Assembly: GCF_021531255.1 (NCBI RefSeq)
Contig: NZ_JAFBIO010000006.1
Span: 1-64,000, forward strand
Reading direction: 5' to 3'
Length of the DNA stretch: 64,000 nt
From: Allofournierella massiliensis
GTDB lineage: Bacteria > Bacillota > Clostridia > Oscillospirales > Ruminococcaceae
Below, piece by piece: positions 38,024 to 45,855 of this stretch. The position numbers and the translations under genes are program-made. The notes beneath the pieces were generated by a model, which worked only from the letters and a program-made list of their open reading frames with translations, was not told the origin of the DNA and searched no databases. How positions within the stretch are numbered: the first letter of the stretch is position 1; each line of letters starts with the position of its first letter.

Positions 38024-38099
38024 ACATACAAGAGATAGCCTGTCCCGAATCCCGCAAATCATGCGGAAGAGGGACAAAGAAGGAAGGAGCCCTGTGGGT

Positions 38100-39062
38100 A
38101 TGCTGATCAGTCTGGTGGTGCCCTGTTACAATGAGGAGGAATCCCTGCCCCTGTTTTATCGGGAGGTAGATCGGGTGGCTGCCGAAATGAAGGAGAGCCA
38201 CGGAGCCGATTTTGAGTTTATTTTTGTGGATGACGGCAGCCGGGACCGTACCCTGGAAGAGGCCCGGGCCCTGCATCAGAGGGATGCCCGGGTGCGTTTT
38301 GTCTCCTTCAGCCGGAACTTCGGCAAGGAGGCGGGCATTTACGCGGGGCTCAAGGCGGCCCGGGGCGACTATGTGGCCATGCTGGACGCAGACCTGCAGG
38401 ATCCGCCCGGCCTTCTGCCCCGGATGCTGGACGAACTGCTGAGCGGGGAATACGACTGCGCCGCCACCCGGCGCACCACCCGGCAGGGGGAACCCCCCAT
38501 CCGCAGCTTTTTTGCCCGCCTGTTCTACAAGATCATCAACAAGATGAGCGATACCGAAATAGTGGACGGCGCCCGGGATTACCGGCTGATGAGCCGCAAG
38601 ATGGTGGACGCGGTGCTGGCCCTGGGGGAATACAACCGGTTTTCCAAGGGGATCTTCAGCTGGGTGGGTTTCCGCACCAAGTGGTTTGAGTATGTGAATG
38701 TGGAGCGGGTAGCCGGCACCACCAAATGGAATTTCTGGAAACTCTTCCTCTATTCCATCGAGGGGATTGTGGGCTTTACCACCGCCCCGCTGGCCCTGGC
38801 GGCCCTTATTGGCCTGTTGTTCTGCCTGTGCGCCTTTGTGGGTATTGTATTCATTGTGGTGCGGGCCCTGCTTTTTGGAGACCCCACCGCCGGCTGGCCC
38901 AGCACCATCTGCATCCTGCTTTTGTGCAGCGGCGTCCAGCTGTTCTGCACCGGGGTGGTGGGCGAATATCTGGCCAAGACCTATCTGGAGGTCAAGCGCC
39001 GGCCCATCTACATTGCCAAGACCACCAGCGAGGAAGAAGACGACAAAAACCGGCCCCAATAA
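38100..39062 (+). CDS. GtrB-like polyprenyl-phosphate glycosyltransferase
   Basis: 320 aa from ATG 38100 (MLISLVVPCYNEEESLPL), AAGGAAGGAG 10 bases upstream. GT2 domain with FIFVDDGSRDRTLEEA, FSRNFGKEAGIYAGL, AMLDADLQDPP (metal-binding DxD, ~94-104) and DGARDYRLMSRKMV, then two C-terminal TM segments (~228-250, ~262-290). This is the GtrB/DPMS architecture that makes undecaprenyl-phosphate-glucose (or similar) at the inner face. It is the natural donor source for a GtrII-type enzyme such as the one at 8.6-10.2 kb, though they are not adjacent. Confidence 0.92.
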   Translation: MLISLVVPCYNEEESLPLFYREVDRVAAEMKESHGADFEFIFVDDGSRDRTLEEARALHQRDARVRFVSFSRNFGKEAGIYAGLKAARGDYVAMLDADLQDPPGLLPRMLDELLSGEYDCAATRRTTRQGEPPIRSFFARLFYKIINKMSDTEIVDGARDYRLMSRKMVDAVLALGEYNRFSKGIFSWVGFRTKWFEYVNVERVAGTTKWNFWKLFLYSIEGIVGFTTAPLALAALIGLLFCLCAFVGIVFIVVRALLFGDPTAGWPSTICILLLCSGVQLFCTGVVGEYLAKTYLEVKRRPIYIAKTTSEEEDDKNRPQ

Positions 39063-39076
39063 AGCATAGCAAAAGC

Positions 39077-39114
39077 AAAAGAGACTCTTTCCTTTGGGAA
39101 AGAGTCTCTTTTTT
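39077..39114. terminator. Bidirectional intrinsic terminator
   Basis: Perfect 16-base arms AAAAGAGACTCTTTCC and complement with a 4-base loop and a T run. Confidence 0.92.
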
Positions 39115-39133
39115 GCGCGGGGAAGAGGGAAGT

Positions 39134-40822
39134 TTATACCTGCTGGTGGGTCTCGATCCAGCCGGCCACCTCCCGGGCCACCGGGGCCAGGCTGCCATCC
39201 TCAAAGGGTACGGCAAAACCGGCCGCCTGTACCAGCCCGGCGTAGCTCTCGGTGCCGCCCTTTTTCACCAGGGCCAGGTACCGCTGCCAGGCGTCCTTGG
39301 GGTCGTGGAGGAAGGCGGTGAAGAACTGGAGGGCTACCGTCTGGGCCAGGCAGTAGTCGATATAATAGAAGGGGCACTCATAGATGTGCAGCTGCCGCTG
39401 CCAGCCAGCGCCCCGGCCGTAGAAGGGCAGATTGTCGAAATCGATCCAGGGGCGGTACCGGTGCTCCAGCTCCAGCCAGGTACGGTTCCGCTCTTCGGGG
39501 GTCAGATGGGGCTGGCGGTACATGAGATGCTGGAATTCATCCACCATGCTGCCATAGGGCAGGAAGAAGACGCTGTCCTCGGCGTGGGCCAGCTGGTACT
39601 TGGCCGTGTCGGGGCCAAAGAAGAGGTGGTGCCAGGGAGAGGTGAGGAATTCCATGCTCATGCTGTGGATCTCACAGCTCTCCATCCCCGGGCTGAACAG
39701 TTCGCTGATCAGCCCCTGCTTCTGGGCCATATAGGCCTGGAAGGCGTGGCCCATCTCGTGGGTGATCACGTCCACATCCCCCGAGGTGCCGTTCCAGTTG
39801 GAAAAGACAAAGGGGGCATAACCGCTGATCTGTTCCATATACCCGCCGGGGGCCTTGCCGGGTTTGGTGAGCAGGTCAAAAAGCTGGTTATCGAACATGA
39901 AGTCGATGAACTCGGCGGTTTCGGGGCTCAGTTCCCGGTACATCTTCCGGCAGCCCTCCATCAGCTGGTCGGGGGTGCCGTGGGGCAGGGCATTGCCGTC
40001 CCGGAAATAGACCGGCAGATCGTAGAACTTGGGGTCGGTAAGGCCCACCCGGCGGAACTTCAGCCCCTGCAGCTTCTGGACAAGGGGCACCAGGTCCCGC
40101 AGTACCTGGCGGCGGTAGCTTTCCACCTTCTGGGGGCCGTAGCCGATCCGACCCATCCGCAGATAGCTCAGCTGGGAATAATCCTCAAACCCCAGGGTGC
40201 GGGCCTGGGCGTTCCGGTTGGTCACCATCCGGCCATAGATCTCGTCGAATTCCTCCCGGTGGGCGTCAAACCATTCCCCCTCGGCGCAGAAGGCCCGGCG
40301 GCGCTTGTCCCGGTCCAGGCTCTGCTTGTGGGGGCCCAACTGGGGCAGGGTGAGCTGCTGGCCCTCAAAATCCACCAGGGCGCCGGCATACAGGTTCTGG
40401 TACCGGCTCACCAGGGCGTTGTCCTCCTGCATCAGTTCCAGCACCCGGTCGTCGGCACCCCGCACGGCCAGGTCCAGGATGGTGAGCAGGATATCCCCGT
40501 ACCGGCGGGCAAGGGCCTCCTTGTGGGGGCTGGCCAGGCAGGCCCGGTAAAAAGTCAGCTGGGCGTTGCCCACCCCCGGGCTGTTCTGGTCAAAGAAATC
40601 ATTTTCCCCGTTATAGAACGCATCCCGGGTATCAATGGTATGCCGGATCTGGGCCAGGCGGGCCATCTGACTGTAGGCTTCGTCCTGTTTTTCATGTTCC
40701 TCCCACAAAGCCAGCAGAGCCTGGCCGTCCGGGGCCTTGCTCACCCGGTCGGTCAGTTCCCGGTATTCTGCCAGCAGGGCGGGAACATCCGGCCGATGAT
40801 AGGGAAATTCGGTAAATTTCAT
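39134..40822 (-). CDS. M3-family oligoendopeptidase (PepF-like)
   Basis: 562 aa. Zinc metallopeptidase of the thimet/PepF family that degrades cytosolic oligopeptides. Active-site HExxH is in VITHEMGHAFQAYMA (~355-369), and the third ligand Glu follows in ESCEIHSMSMEFLT (~25 residues on). The helical N-terminal half and LEHRYRPWIDFDNLPFYGRGAGWQRQ are typical. Length fits the ~565-aa M3 clostridial group. It follows ddh by 68 bases on the same strand. With CstA it could form a peptide-use capacity, an inference from function only. Confidence 0.93.
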   Translation of the reverse strand: MKFTEFPYHRPDVPALLAEYRELTDRVSKAPDGQALLALWEEHEKQDEAYSQMARLAQIRHTIDTRDAFYNGENDFFDQNSPGVGNAQLTFYRACLASPHKEALARRYGDILLTILDLAVRGADDRVLELMQEDNALVSRYQNLYAGALVDFEGQQLTLPQLGPHKQSLDRDKRRRAFCAEGEWFDAHREEFDEIYGRMVTNRNAQARTLGFEDYSQLSYLRMGRIGYGPQKVESYRRQVLRDLVPLVQKLQGLKFRRVGLTDPKFYDLPVYFRDGNALPHGTPDQLMEGCRKMYRELSPETAEFIDFMFDNQLFDLLTKPGKAPGGYMEQISGYAPFVFSNWNGTSGDVDVITHEMGHAFQAYMAQKQGLISELFSPGMESCEIHSMSMEFLTSPWHHLFFGPDTAKYQLAHAEDSVFFLPYGSMVDEFQHLMYRQPHLTPEERNRTWLELEHRYRPWIDFDNLPFYGRGAGWQRQLHIYECPFYYIDYCLAQTVALQFFTAFLHDPKDAWQRYLALVKKGGTESYAGLVQAAGFAVPFEDGSLAPVAREVAGWIETHQQV

Positions 40823-40890
40823 GGAAAAACCTCCTGAAAAGAGAAGTAAAGGGAAAAAGCGGCTCTTGCCAAAACCTGCCGGGAAAAGGC

Positions 40891-41877
40891 TCAGAGCAGT
40901 TCCCGGCGCAGCTGGGCCCCGGTCTTGGGGCTGAGCAGGGCAGGGGGGATATCCAGCACGGTGCGGGCGCCGGTCTCACCTTTCTGAGCCAGCCGCCAGA
41001 CGGCCCGGGCATAGGCCGTCAGCACACTGGCAGTAAAGGCCGGGTTGGATTCCAGTTTGAGGGAGAATTCCACCACCTGTTTTTCTCCGCCGCCGGTCTC
41101 GCCGCTGCGGATCACAAAGCCGCCGTGGGGCATGCCGGCGTGATCCCGCTTCAGCTCTTCTTCCGTGATGAAATGCACCACCGTATCATAATCGGCAAAG
41201 TAGTCCGGCATGGTCTGGATGGCCTTTTCAATGGCCTTTTGGTCGGCACCTTCCTCGGCCACCACAAAGCATTCCCGCAGGTGCTTCTGCCGGGCAGTCA
41301 GCTGGGGCTGGCTGCCGCTGCGCACCTGCTCCAGGGCCGATTCCAGGGGAATGGTGTACTGGATGGCGTCCCGCACTCCTTCCAGACGGCGCAGGGCGTT
41401 GGAATGCCCCTGGCTGACCCCCTTGCCCCAGAAGGTGTAGGTGCTGCCCTGGGGCAGGATGGCCTCGCCGTACAGCCGGTTCAGGGAGAAAAGCCCCGGA
41501 TCCCAGCCCACCGAGAAGAGGGCCAGATGCCCCCCGGCCCGGGCGGCCTCATCCATGGCCTCAAAGTATTCGGGGATCTTGGGGTGGGTATCAAAGCTGT
41601 CCACCGTGTGGAAATGCCGGGCCAGTGCCGGCCCCTGAGCGGGCAGGTCGGTGGCGCTGCCCCCGCAGAGGATCAGCACGTCGATCTTTTCCTTCCAGGC
41701 TTCGATCTCGTCCAGGCTCACCACCGGCACGCCGGGGGTAAGGATGGAAAGGGAATCGGGCCGGCGGCGGGTAAACACGGCGGCCAGGCTCATATCCGGG
41801 TTCTGGCCCAGGGCTTTTTCCACCCCGCGGCCCAGGTTGCCGTAGCCGGCAATGCCAATGCGGATCGTTTCCTTCAT
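40891..41877 (-). CDS. ddh: meso-Diaminopimelate D-dehydrogenase
   Basis: 328 aa from ATG 41877, GGAGG upstream. It performs the one-step NADPH-dependent route from tetrahydrodipicolinate to meso-DAP for lysine and peptidoglycan. Rossmann motif RIGIAGYGNLGRGVE (~6-20), CGGSATDLP, VDSFDTHPKIPEYF, SVGWDPGLFSLNRLYGEA and FWGKGVSQGHSNALRR are diagnostic. Length matches Ddh (~325). It implies DAP-type peptidoglycan, in keeping with the lysozyme at the window start. Confidence 0.97.
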   Translation of the reverse strand: MKETIRIGIAGYGNLGRGVEKALGQNPDMSLAAVFTRRRPDSLSILTPGVPVVSLDEIEAWKEKIDVLILCGGSATDLPAQGPALARHFHTVDSFDTHPKIPEYFEAMDEAARAGGHLALFSVGWDPGLFSLNRLYGEAILPQGSTYTFWGKGVSQGHSNALRRLEGVRDAIQYTIPLESALEQVRSGSQPQLTARQKHLRECFVVAEEGADQKAIEKAIQTMPDYFADYDTVVHFITEEELKRDHAGMPHGGFVIRSGETGGGEKQVVEFSLKLESNPAFTASVLTAYARAVWRLAQKGETGARTVLDIPPALLSPKTGAQLRRELL

Positions 41878-41934
41878 AAAAAATCCCTCCTGACTGGATG
41901 ATGAAAGCGTTTTTCTTGGTTTTATATGGTTCTG

Positions 41935-41953
41935 CCGGATGCGAATCATCCGG
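41935..41953. repeat. Inverted repeat in the ddh upstream region
   Basis: CCGGATG-N5-CATCCGG, perfect 7-base arms, 58 bases before the ddh start. Possible operator or leader hairpin; no further support. Confidence 0.4.
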
Positions 41954-42035
41954 TAAAGCCTGGGTGTTGGCTTGGGGAAGCTGCCAGAAAAACCGGCGGC
42001 AGTTTTTGACTTGCCGGCAAACAGGGGGCTGCGCC

Positions 42036-42515
42036 TTATTCCGCAAGTTTTTGCAGCGTTTCGCCGGCGATCCGGTACACGGTCCAGTCGGACATGGGCT
42101 TTGCCCCCAGGGAAAGATAAAAATCTATACTGGGTTTGTTCCAGTCCAGGCACCACCATTCCAGCCGGCCGCATTTGCGCTCCGCGGCAATTTTGGCCAG
42201 CTGTTTCAGGATGGCTTTTCCGTACCCGTGCCCCCGGTACTGGGGCGAAACGTACAAATCTTCCAGGTAGAGCCCGGCTCTGCCCAGGAAGGTGGAAAAA
42301 TTGTGGAAGAAGAGGGCAAAGCCGATCTCCTTTTCCTCCAGGCAGGCGAAGATCACCTCCGCCTTTTCTTTATCAAAAATCCACTCTTCCAGGGTTGCCC
42401 CGTCGGCTGCCACCTCGTTCAGCATCTTTTCGTAATCCGCCAGTTCCCGGATGAACCGCAGGATCAAGGGGGTATCTTTTCTCTCTGCGTATCGGAAATG
42501 CAGTTTCGGCTCCAT
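42036..42515 (-). CDS. GNAT-family N-acetyltransferase
   Basis: 159 aa from ATG 42515 (GGGAGAGGG upstream); an ATG 23 codons earlier is possible. GNAT fold with acetyl-CoA motif A LEDLYVSPQYRGHGYGKAIL (R-x2-G-x-G) at ~93-112, then WWCLDWNKPSIDFYLSLGAK. The pattern, including YFHNFSTFLG-like strand FALFFHNFSTFLGRAGL, is that of the spermidine/diamine acetyltransferase (SAT1-like) branch, so a polyamine or thialysine substrate is possible. Not proven. Confidence 0.88.
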   Translation of the reverse strand: MEPKLHFRYAERKDTPLILRFIRELADYEKMLNEVAADGATLEEWIFDKEKAEVIFACLEEKEIGFALFFHNFSTFLGRAGLYLEDLYVSPQYRGHGYGKAILKQLAKIAAERKCGRLEWWCLDWNKPSIDFYLSLGAKPMSDWTVYRIAGETLQKLAE

Positions 42516-42669
42516 CTTACCCTCTCCCGTATCCAAAATCTTTGGCTTCGTTTTTCCGGGGGACAGTGCCCCTCTCTTTTTCATCGTTTTCCCGCCCGTG
42601 CCGGGAGAATATTCGCATTTGCGCCCGGCGCAGGGGTAAGCGATGAAAAAATCCGAAGCCAGTGTTTTC

Positions 42670-42698
42670 AGTATAACATCCCCGGCGGGGCCGTGCAA
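42670..42698 (-). promoter_or_regulatory. Promoter of the GNAT gene
   Basis: Minus strand: TTGCAC (42693-42698), 17-base spacer, TATACT (42670-42675), with an extended -10 (TGT). Leader ~150 nt. Confidence 0.6.
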
Positions 42699-42710
42699 AC
42701 AAAGCCGCTC

Positions 42711-42739
42711 TTGTCAGCCGGCAGCAAGGAGGGTATAAT
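42711..42739 (+). promoter_or_regulatory. Promoter of folT
   Basis: TTGTCA (42711-42716), 17-base spacer, TATAAT (42734-42739); the THF riboswitch begins about 10 bases later. It is back-to-back with the GNAT promoter. Confidence 0.8.
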
Positions 42740-42747
42740 GGAAATGT

Positions 42748-42855
42748 TCGCAGAGTAAGGGCCTGCGCGTTAAGTGCTGCACCAACGGGGAGTTGTGGAG
42801 CGGACGAAAAGGAACCGGAAGGGGACTTGCGGTGCCGGCCCTGCATCCCGCTGCT
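42748..42855 (+). ncRNA. Tetrahydrofolate (THF) riboswitch
   Basis: The class I THF aptamer landmarks occur in order: GCAGAGTA, GCGCGTTAAGTG, ACGAA, GCGGTG and TGCATCCCGCTGC. GCAG (42750-42753) pairs with the CTGC at the 3' end (P1), and GGGCC pairs with GGCCC (P2). The gene controlled is a folate-type ECF S component, the commonest partner of this riboswitch. Downstream, CCTGCAT (42840-42846), which includes part of the aptamer 3' strand, can pair with ATGCAGG (42865-42871), and a short GC hairpin with a T5 tail (42897-42916) could terminate. That gives a plausible but weak switching platform. Confidence 0.92.
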
Positions 42856-42983
42856 GCAGGAGGCATGCAGGAAAACGGGGAAAAACGTGCCGGCCCGCGC
42901 GCCGCCGCGCCTTTTTCTCAAACCATCTTTTCTGCTTCCTTTTTTGCAGCCTGACCCGCTTGCATAAAAGGAGGTATGTTTTT

Positions 42984-43604
42984 ATGCAGCAAAATAGTCT
43001 TGCACCCGGTTTACCCCTTGGCCCCGCCTATTGGCGGCAGGCAAACGCCCAGCTGAAAAGCATCCGCATGCTGGCCCTGGCCGGCCTTGTGTCGGCCATG
43101 ATCATTGTGCTGAAGGGAATGCCCGTCCTGCTCATCGGCACCACTCTCAAGATCCAGTTCACCTTCCTGGTCATCTCGGTGGGCTGCTATGTCTATGGCC
43201 CCACGGTGGGCATCCTGGTGGGGATGGTCACCGATACTCTGGGCTTTCTGGTCTCCAACTTCGGTGACCCGTATTTCCCGGGCTACATGATCACGGCCAT
43301 GCTTTCCGGGCTGATCTATGGGCTGTTTCTGTTCCGTCAGCGGCTCACCATCCTGCGGCTGATTATCCTGCGGCTGGTGATCAATTACGGCATCAACGTG
43401 CTGCTGGGCAGCGTCTGGAAGGCCATGCTGTTCGGCAAGGGATATTACTATTATTTTACGACAGGCCTTGTAAAAAACACCCTGATGCTGCCGGTGGAGG
43501 TCATTCTGACGGTGGCGGTATTCCGGCTTTTGCTGCCCACCCTGCGCAGAAGCGGGCTGGTTCCCTCCACCGGGAATGAGAAGGGCCGGATCCCCTGGTT
43601 TTAA
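42984..43604 (+). CDS. folT: ECF transporter S component, folate type (FolT)
   Basis: 206 aa from ATG 42984, AGGAGG upstream. The open frame runs further left, but through the riboswitch, so that start is rejected. Six hydrophobic segments. It has the S-component helix 1 LKSIRMLALAGLVSAMIIVLK, LKIQFTFLVISVGCYVYGPTVGILVGMVTDTLGFLVSNFG and YFPGYMITAMLSGLIYGLFL. It binds folate and uses a shared EcfAA'T module, which is not in this window. The THF riboswitch upstream supports the substrate. Confidence 0.9.
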   Translation: MQQNSLAPGLPLGPAYWRQANAQLKSIRMLALAGLVSAMIIVLKGMPVLLIGTTLKIQFTFLVISVGCYVYGPTVGILVGMVTDTLGFLVSNFGDPYFPGYMITAMLSGLIYGLFLFRQRLTILRLIILRLVINYGINVLLGSVWKAMLFGKGYYYYFTTGLVKNTLMLPVEVILTVAVFRLLLPTLRRSGLVPSTGNEKGRIPWF

Positions 43605-43646
43605 AAGGGCGGCATTGCCCGCTTGACAAAAAAGGAGAAGGTTTGT

Positions 43647-44222
43647 ATGTCTCAGCTTACCATGGAACAGGCCAAAGCCCTTTTGGCCACCACCACCACC
43701 CAGCAGCACCTGTTTGAGCACGCCATCGGCGTGAGCGCGGCCATGGGCGCCATGGCCCGGCATTTTGGGGAGGACCCGGCCTACTGGGAGGCTGTGGGTT
43801 ACCTGCACGACTATGATTACGAGCAGTTCCCCGAGGAGCATCTGCGCCACACCGCCGACGAGCTGCGGGCTGCCGGGGTGGAGGATGAGGCGGCCATCCG
43901 GGCCATCCTGGCCCACGGCTACGGCGGCTGCACCGATGTGGAGCCCCTGACCCCCATGGAAAAGAGCCTGTTCACGGTGGACGAGCTCACCGGCCTGGTG
44001 GGCGCCACCGCCCGGATGCGCCCGGGCAGGCTGAGCGATCTGGAAGTATCCAGCGTGAAAAAGAAATTCAAGGATAAAAAGTTTGCCGCCAAGATCAAGC
44101 GGGAACTGATCCAGCAGGGCTGCGATATGCTGGGTATGCCCCTGGAAGAGGTCATCGGCCTGTGCATCGAAGGGATGCGGGCCCATATGGAAGAACTGGG
44201 CCTGGCCCCGGTGCAGGCCTGA
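43647..44222 (+). CDS. HD-domain protein (HDIG-type hydrolase)
   Basis: 191 aa from ATG 43647 (AAAGGAG upstream). The HD metal site is seen as LFEHAIGVSAAMGAMARHFG, then GYLHDYDYEQFPEEHLRHT (HD plus a following His) and AILAHGYGGCTDVEP. Small HD proteins of this type are phosphohydrolases or nuclease-like; the substrate is not known. It follows folT by 42 bases and may be co-transcribed, placing it under the THF riboswitch; a folate-related or phosphate-ester role would be speculation. Confidence 0.85.
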   Translation: MSQLTMEQAKALLATTTTQQHLFEHAIGVSAAMGAMARHFGEDPAYWEAVGYLHDYDYEQFPEEHLRHTADELRAAGVEDEAAIRAILAHGYGGCTDVEPLTPMEKSLFTVDELTGLVGATARMRPGRLSDLEVSSVKKKFKDKKFAAKIKRELIQQGCDMLGMPLEEVIGLCIEGMRAHMEELGLAPVQA

Positions 44223-44329
44223 ATCTTCCGAGAAAAAGTCATACTATTCCGGCCGAAAAATCGGCCCTTTCGGGCAAAAGCGACAAAAAGTCTGTGAAAA
44301 GAATGTGTCAATTCTGTTACGGATGGGCG

Positions 44330-44358
44330 TTGCCCCCGGCCGGGTTTTCCTGTACAAT
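44330..44358 (+). promoter_or_regulatory. Promoter of the BMP nucleoside importer operon
   Basis: TTGCCC (44330-44335), 17-base spacer, TACAAT (44353-44358). The ~105-nt leader has two GC hairpins (near 44380-44400 and 44410-44425). No purine riboswitch signature is present. Confidence 0.65.
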
Positions 44359-44466
44359 ATAGCTGTAAAAATTTTTCGCCCCGGGCATCGTCCGGGGCAA
44401 ATTATTTTCCGGCGGAAGTTCCGCCCAAACCAACCATACAAGAATATTACGGAGGGAATTGCTTTG

Positions 44467-45729
44467 ATGAAAAAGATTCTTGCTCTGGCGCTGTCCGCGG
44501 CGATGGCCTTCAGCCTGGCTGCCTGCTCCGGCTCTTCGTCTGAAAGCGCTGCCAGCACCGCTTCCGGCGCGGCTTCTTCCGCCGCTTCCGGCCAGAGCGC
44601 CGGCGTGGCCAAGGAAGACCTGAAGGTGGGCGTCATCCTCATCGGCGACGAGAACGAGGGTTACTCCCTGGCCCATATCAACGGCATCCAGGAGATGGAA
44701 GAAAATCTGGGCCTGACCGATGACCAGATCGTCATCAAGTACAACATCCCCGAAGGGGACGAGTGCTACGAGGCTGCGGTGGACCTGGCCGAGCAGGGCT
44801 GCCAGATCGTATTCGGCAACAGCTTCGGCTTTGAGGGCTACATGATCCAGGCCGCCGAGGAATACCCCGAGGTGGAGTTCTGCCATGCCACCGGTTACCA
44901 GGCTGCTTCTTCCGGCCTGGCCAACATGCACAACTACTTCACCAGCGTGTATGAGAGCCGCTACGTTTCCGGCGTGGTGGCCGGCATGAAGCTGAATGAG
45001 ATGATCGCCGACGGCCAGCTCACCGAGGCCGACTGCAAGATCGGCTATGTGGGCGCCTACAGCTACGCCGAGGTGAAGAGCGGCTACACCGCCTTCTTCC
45101 TGGGCGTGCGCAGCGTCTGCCCCAGCGCCACCATGGAAGTGAAGTACACCGGCTCCTGGGCGGATCAGGCTCTGGAGAAGGAGACCGCCGAGGCCCTGAT
45201 CGCCGACGGCTGCGTGCTGATCAGCCAACATGCCGACACCACCGGTGCTGCTACTGCCTGTGAGGCTGCCAGCGTGCCCGACGTGGGCTACAACATCAGC
45301 ATGCTGGAGGCTGCCCCCAATTGGGCCCTCACCAGCGCTTCCATCAACTGGGCTCCCTACTACACCTACGCCACCCAGTGCATGCTGGACGGCGAGACCA
45401 TCGTCACCGACTGGTGCCAGGGCTACAGCGAGGGTGCCGACCGGATCACCGAGCTGAACGAGAAAGCCTTTAAGGACATCGAGGCTGTGAAGGCCAAGGT
45501 GGCCGAGGTGGAAGGCGCCATCATCGACGGCAGCCTGAAGGTGTTTGATACCTCCACCTGGACCGTGGGCGGCGAGACCATCACCACCACCGCCACCGAG
45601 GATCTGGCTGAGACCTACCATGGCACCGAGTACATTGTGGACGGCGCCTTTGCCGAGTCTACTCTGGCCAGTGCGCCTGCCTTTGCCTTCGTCATCGACG
45701 GCATCACCGAGCTGAACCAGGTGTTCTGA
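44467..45729 (+). CDS. BMP-family substrate-binding lipoprotein
   Basis: 420 aa from ATG 44467 with ACGGAGGG upstream. Lipoprotein signal MKKILALALSAAMAFSLAAC (Cys20), then a Ser/Ala-rich tether (GSSSESAASTASGAASSAAS). The mature part is a periplasmic-binding fold of the BMP/PnrA/Med type: LKVGVILIGDENEGYSLAHINGI, YPEVEFCHATGY, ISQHADTTGAATACEA, ALTSASINWAPYYTYATQCM. The family binds purine or pyrimidine nucleosides. It is first in an operon with the matching ATPase and two permeases, so an outside-anchored nucleoside receptor. Confidence 0.94.
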   Translation: MKKILALALSAAMAFSLAACSGSSSESAASTASGAASSAASGQSAGVAKEDLKVGVILIGDENEGYSLAHINGIQEMEENLGLTDDQIVIKYNIPEGDECYEAAVDLAEQGCQIVFGNSFGFEGYMIQAAEEYPEVEFCHATGYQAASSGLANMHNYFTSVYESRYVSGVVAGMKLNEMIADGQLTEADCKIGYVGAYSYAEVKSGYTAFFLGVRSVCPSATMEVKYTGSWADQALEKETAEALIADGCVLISQHADTTGAATACEAASVPDVGYNISMLEAAPNWALTSASINWAPYYTYATQCMLDGETIVTDWCQGYSEGADRITELNEKAFKDIEAVKAKVAEVEGAIIDGSLKVFDTSTWTVGGETITTTATEDLAETYHGTEYIVDGAFAESTLASAPAFAFVIDGITELNQVF

Positions 45730-45757
45730 TCCGGCCCGCAGAACATAGCGTGATCCC

Positions 45758-45807
45758 CCGGCGGGGCCGGCATCCGGATTCCGGACGCTGCGGCCCCGCC
45801 GGTTTTT
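45758..45807 (+). terminator. Intercistronic terminator-like hairpin
   Basis: CCGGCGGGGCC (45758-45768) pairs with its complement (45792-45802) followed by TTTTT, between the binding-protein gene and the ATPase. Partial termination would give excess receptor over transporter. Confidence 0.7.
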
Positions 45808-45855
45808 GGCTTTGGAACCATGAGATGAGACAAACTATTTGCGGGAGATGATACA

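Noticed and set aside
42774-42983. Leftward extension of the folT reading frame
   Set aside because: It runs through the THF riboswitch and lacks a ribosome binding site; ATG 42984 has AGGAGG.
44222-44466. Possible purine riboswitch in the leader of the nucleoside importer
   Set aside because: The conserved purine aptamer core is absent; only simple GC hairpins are present.
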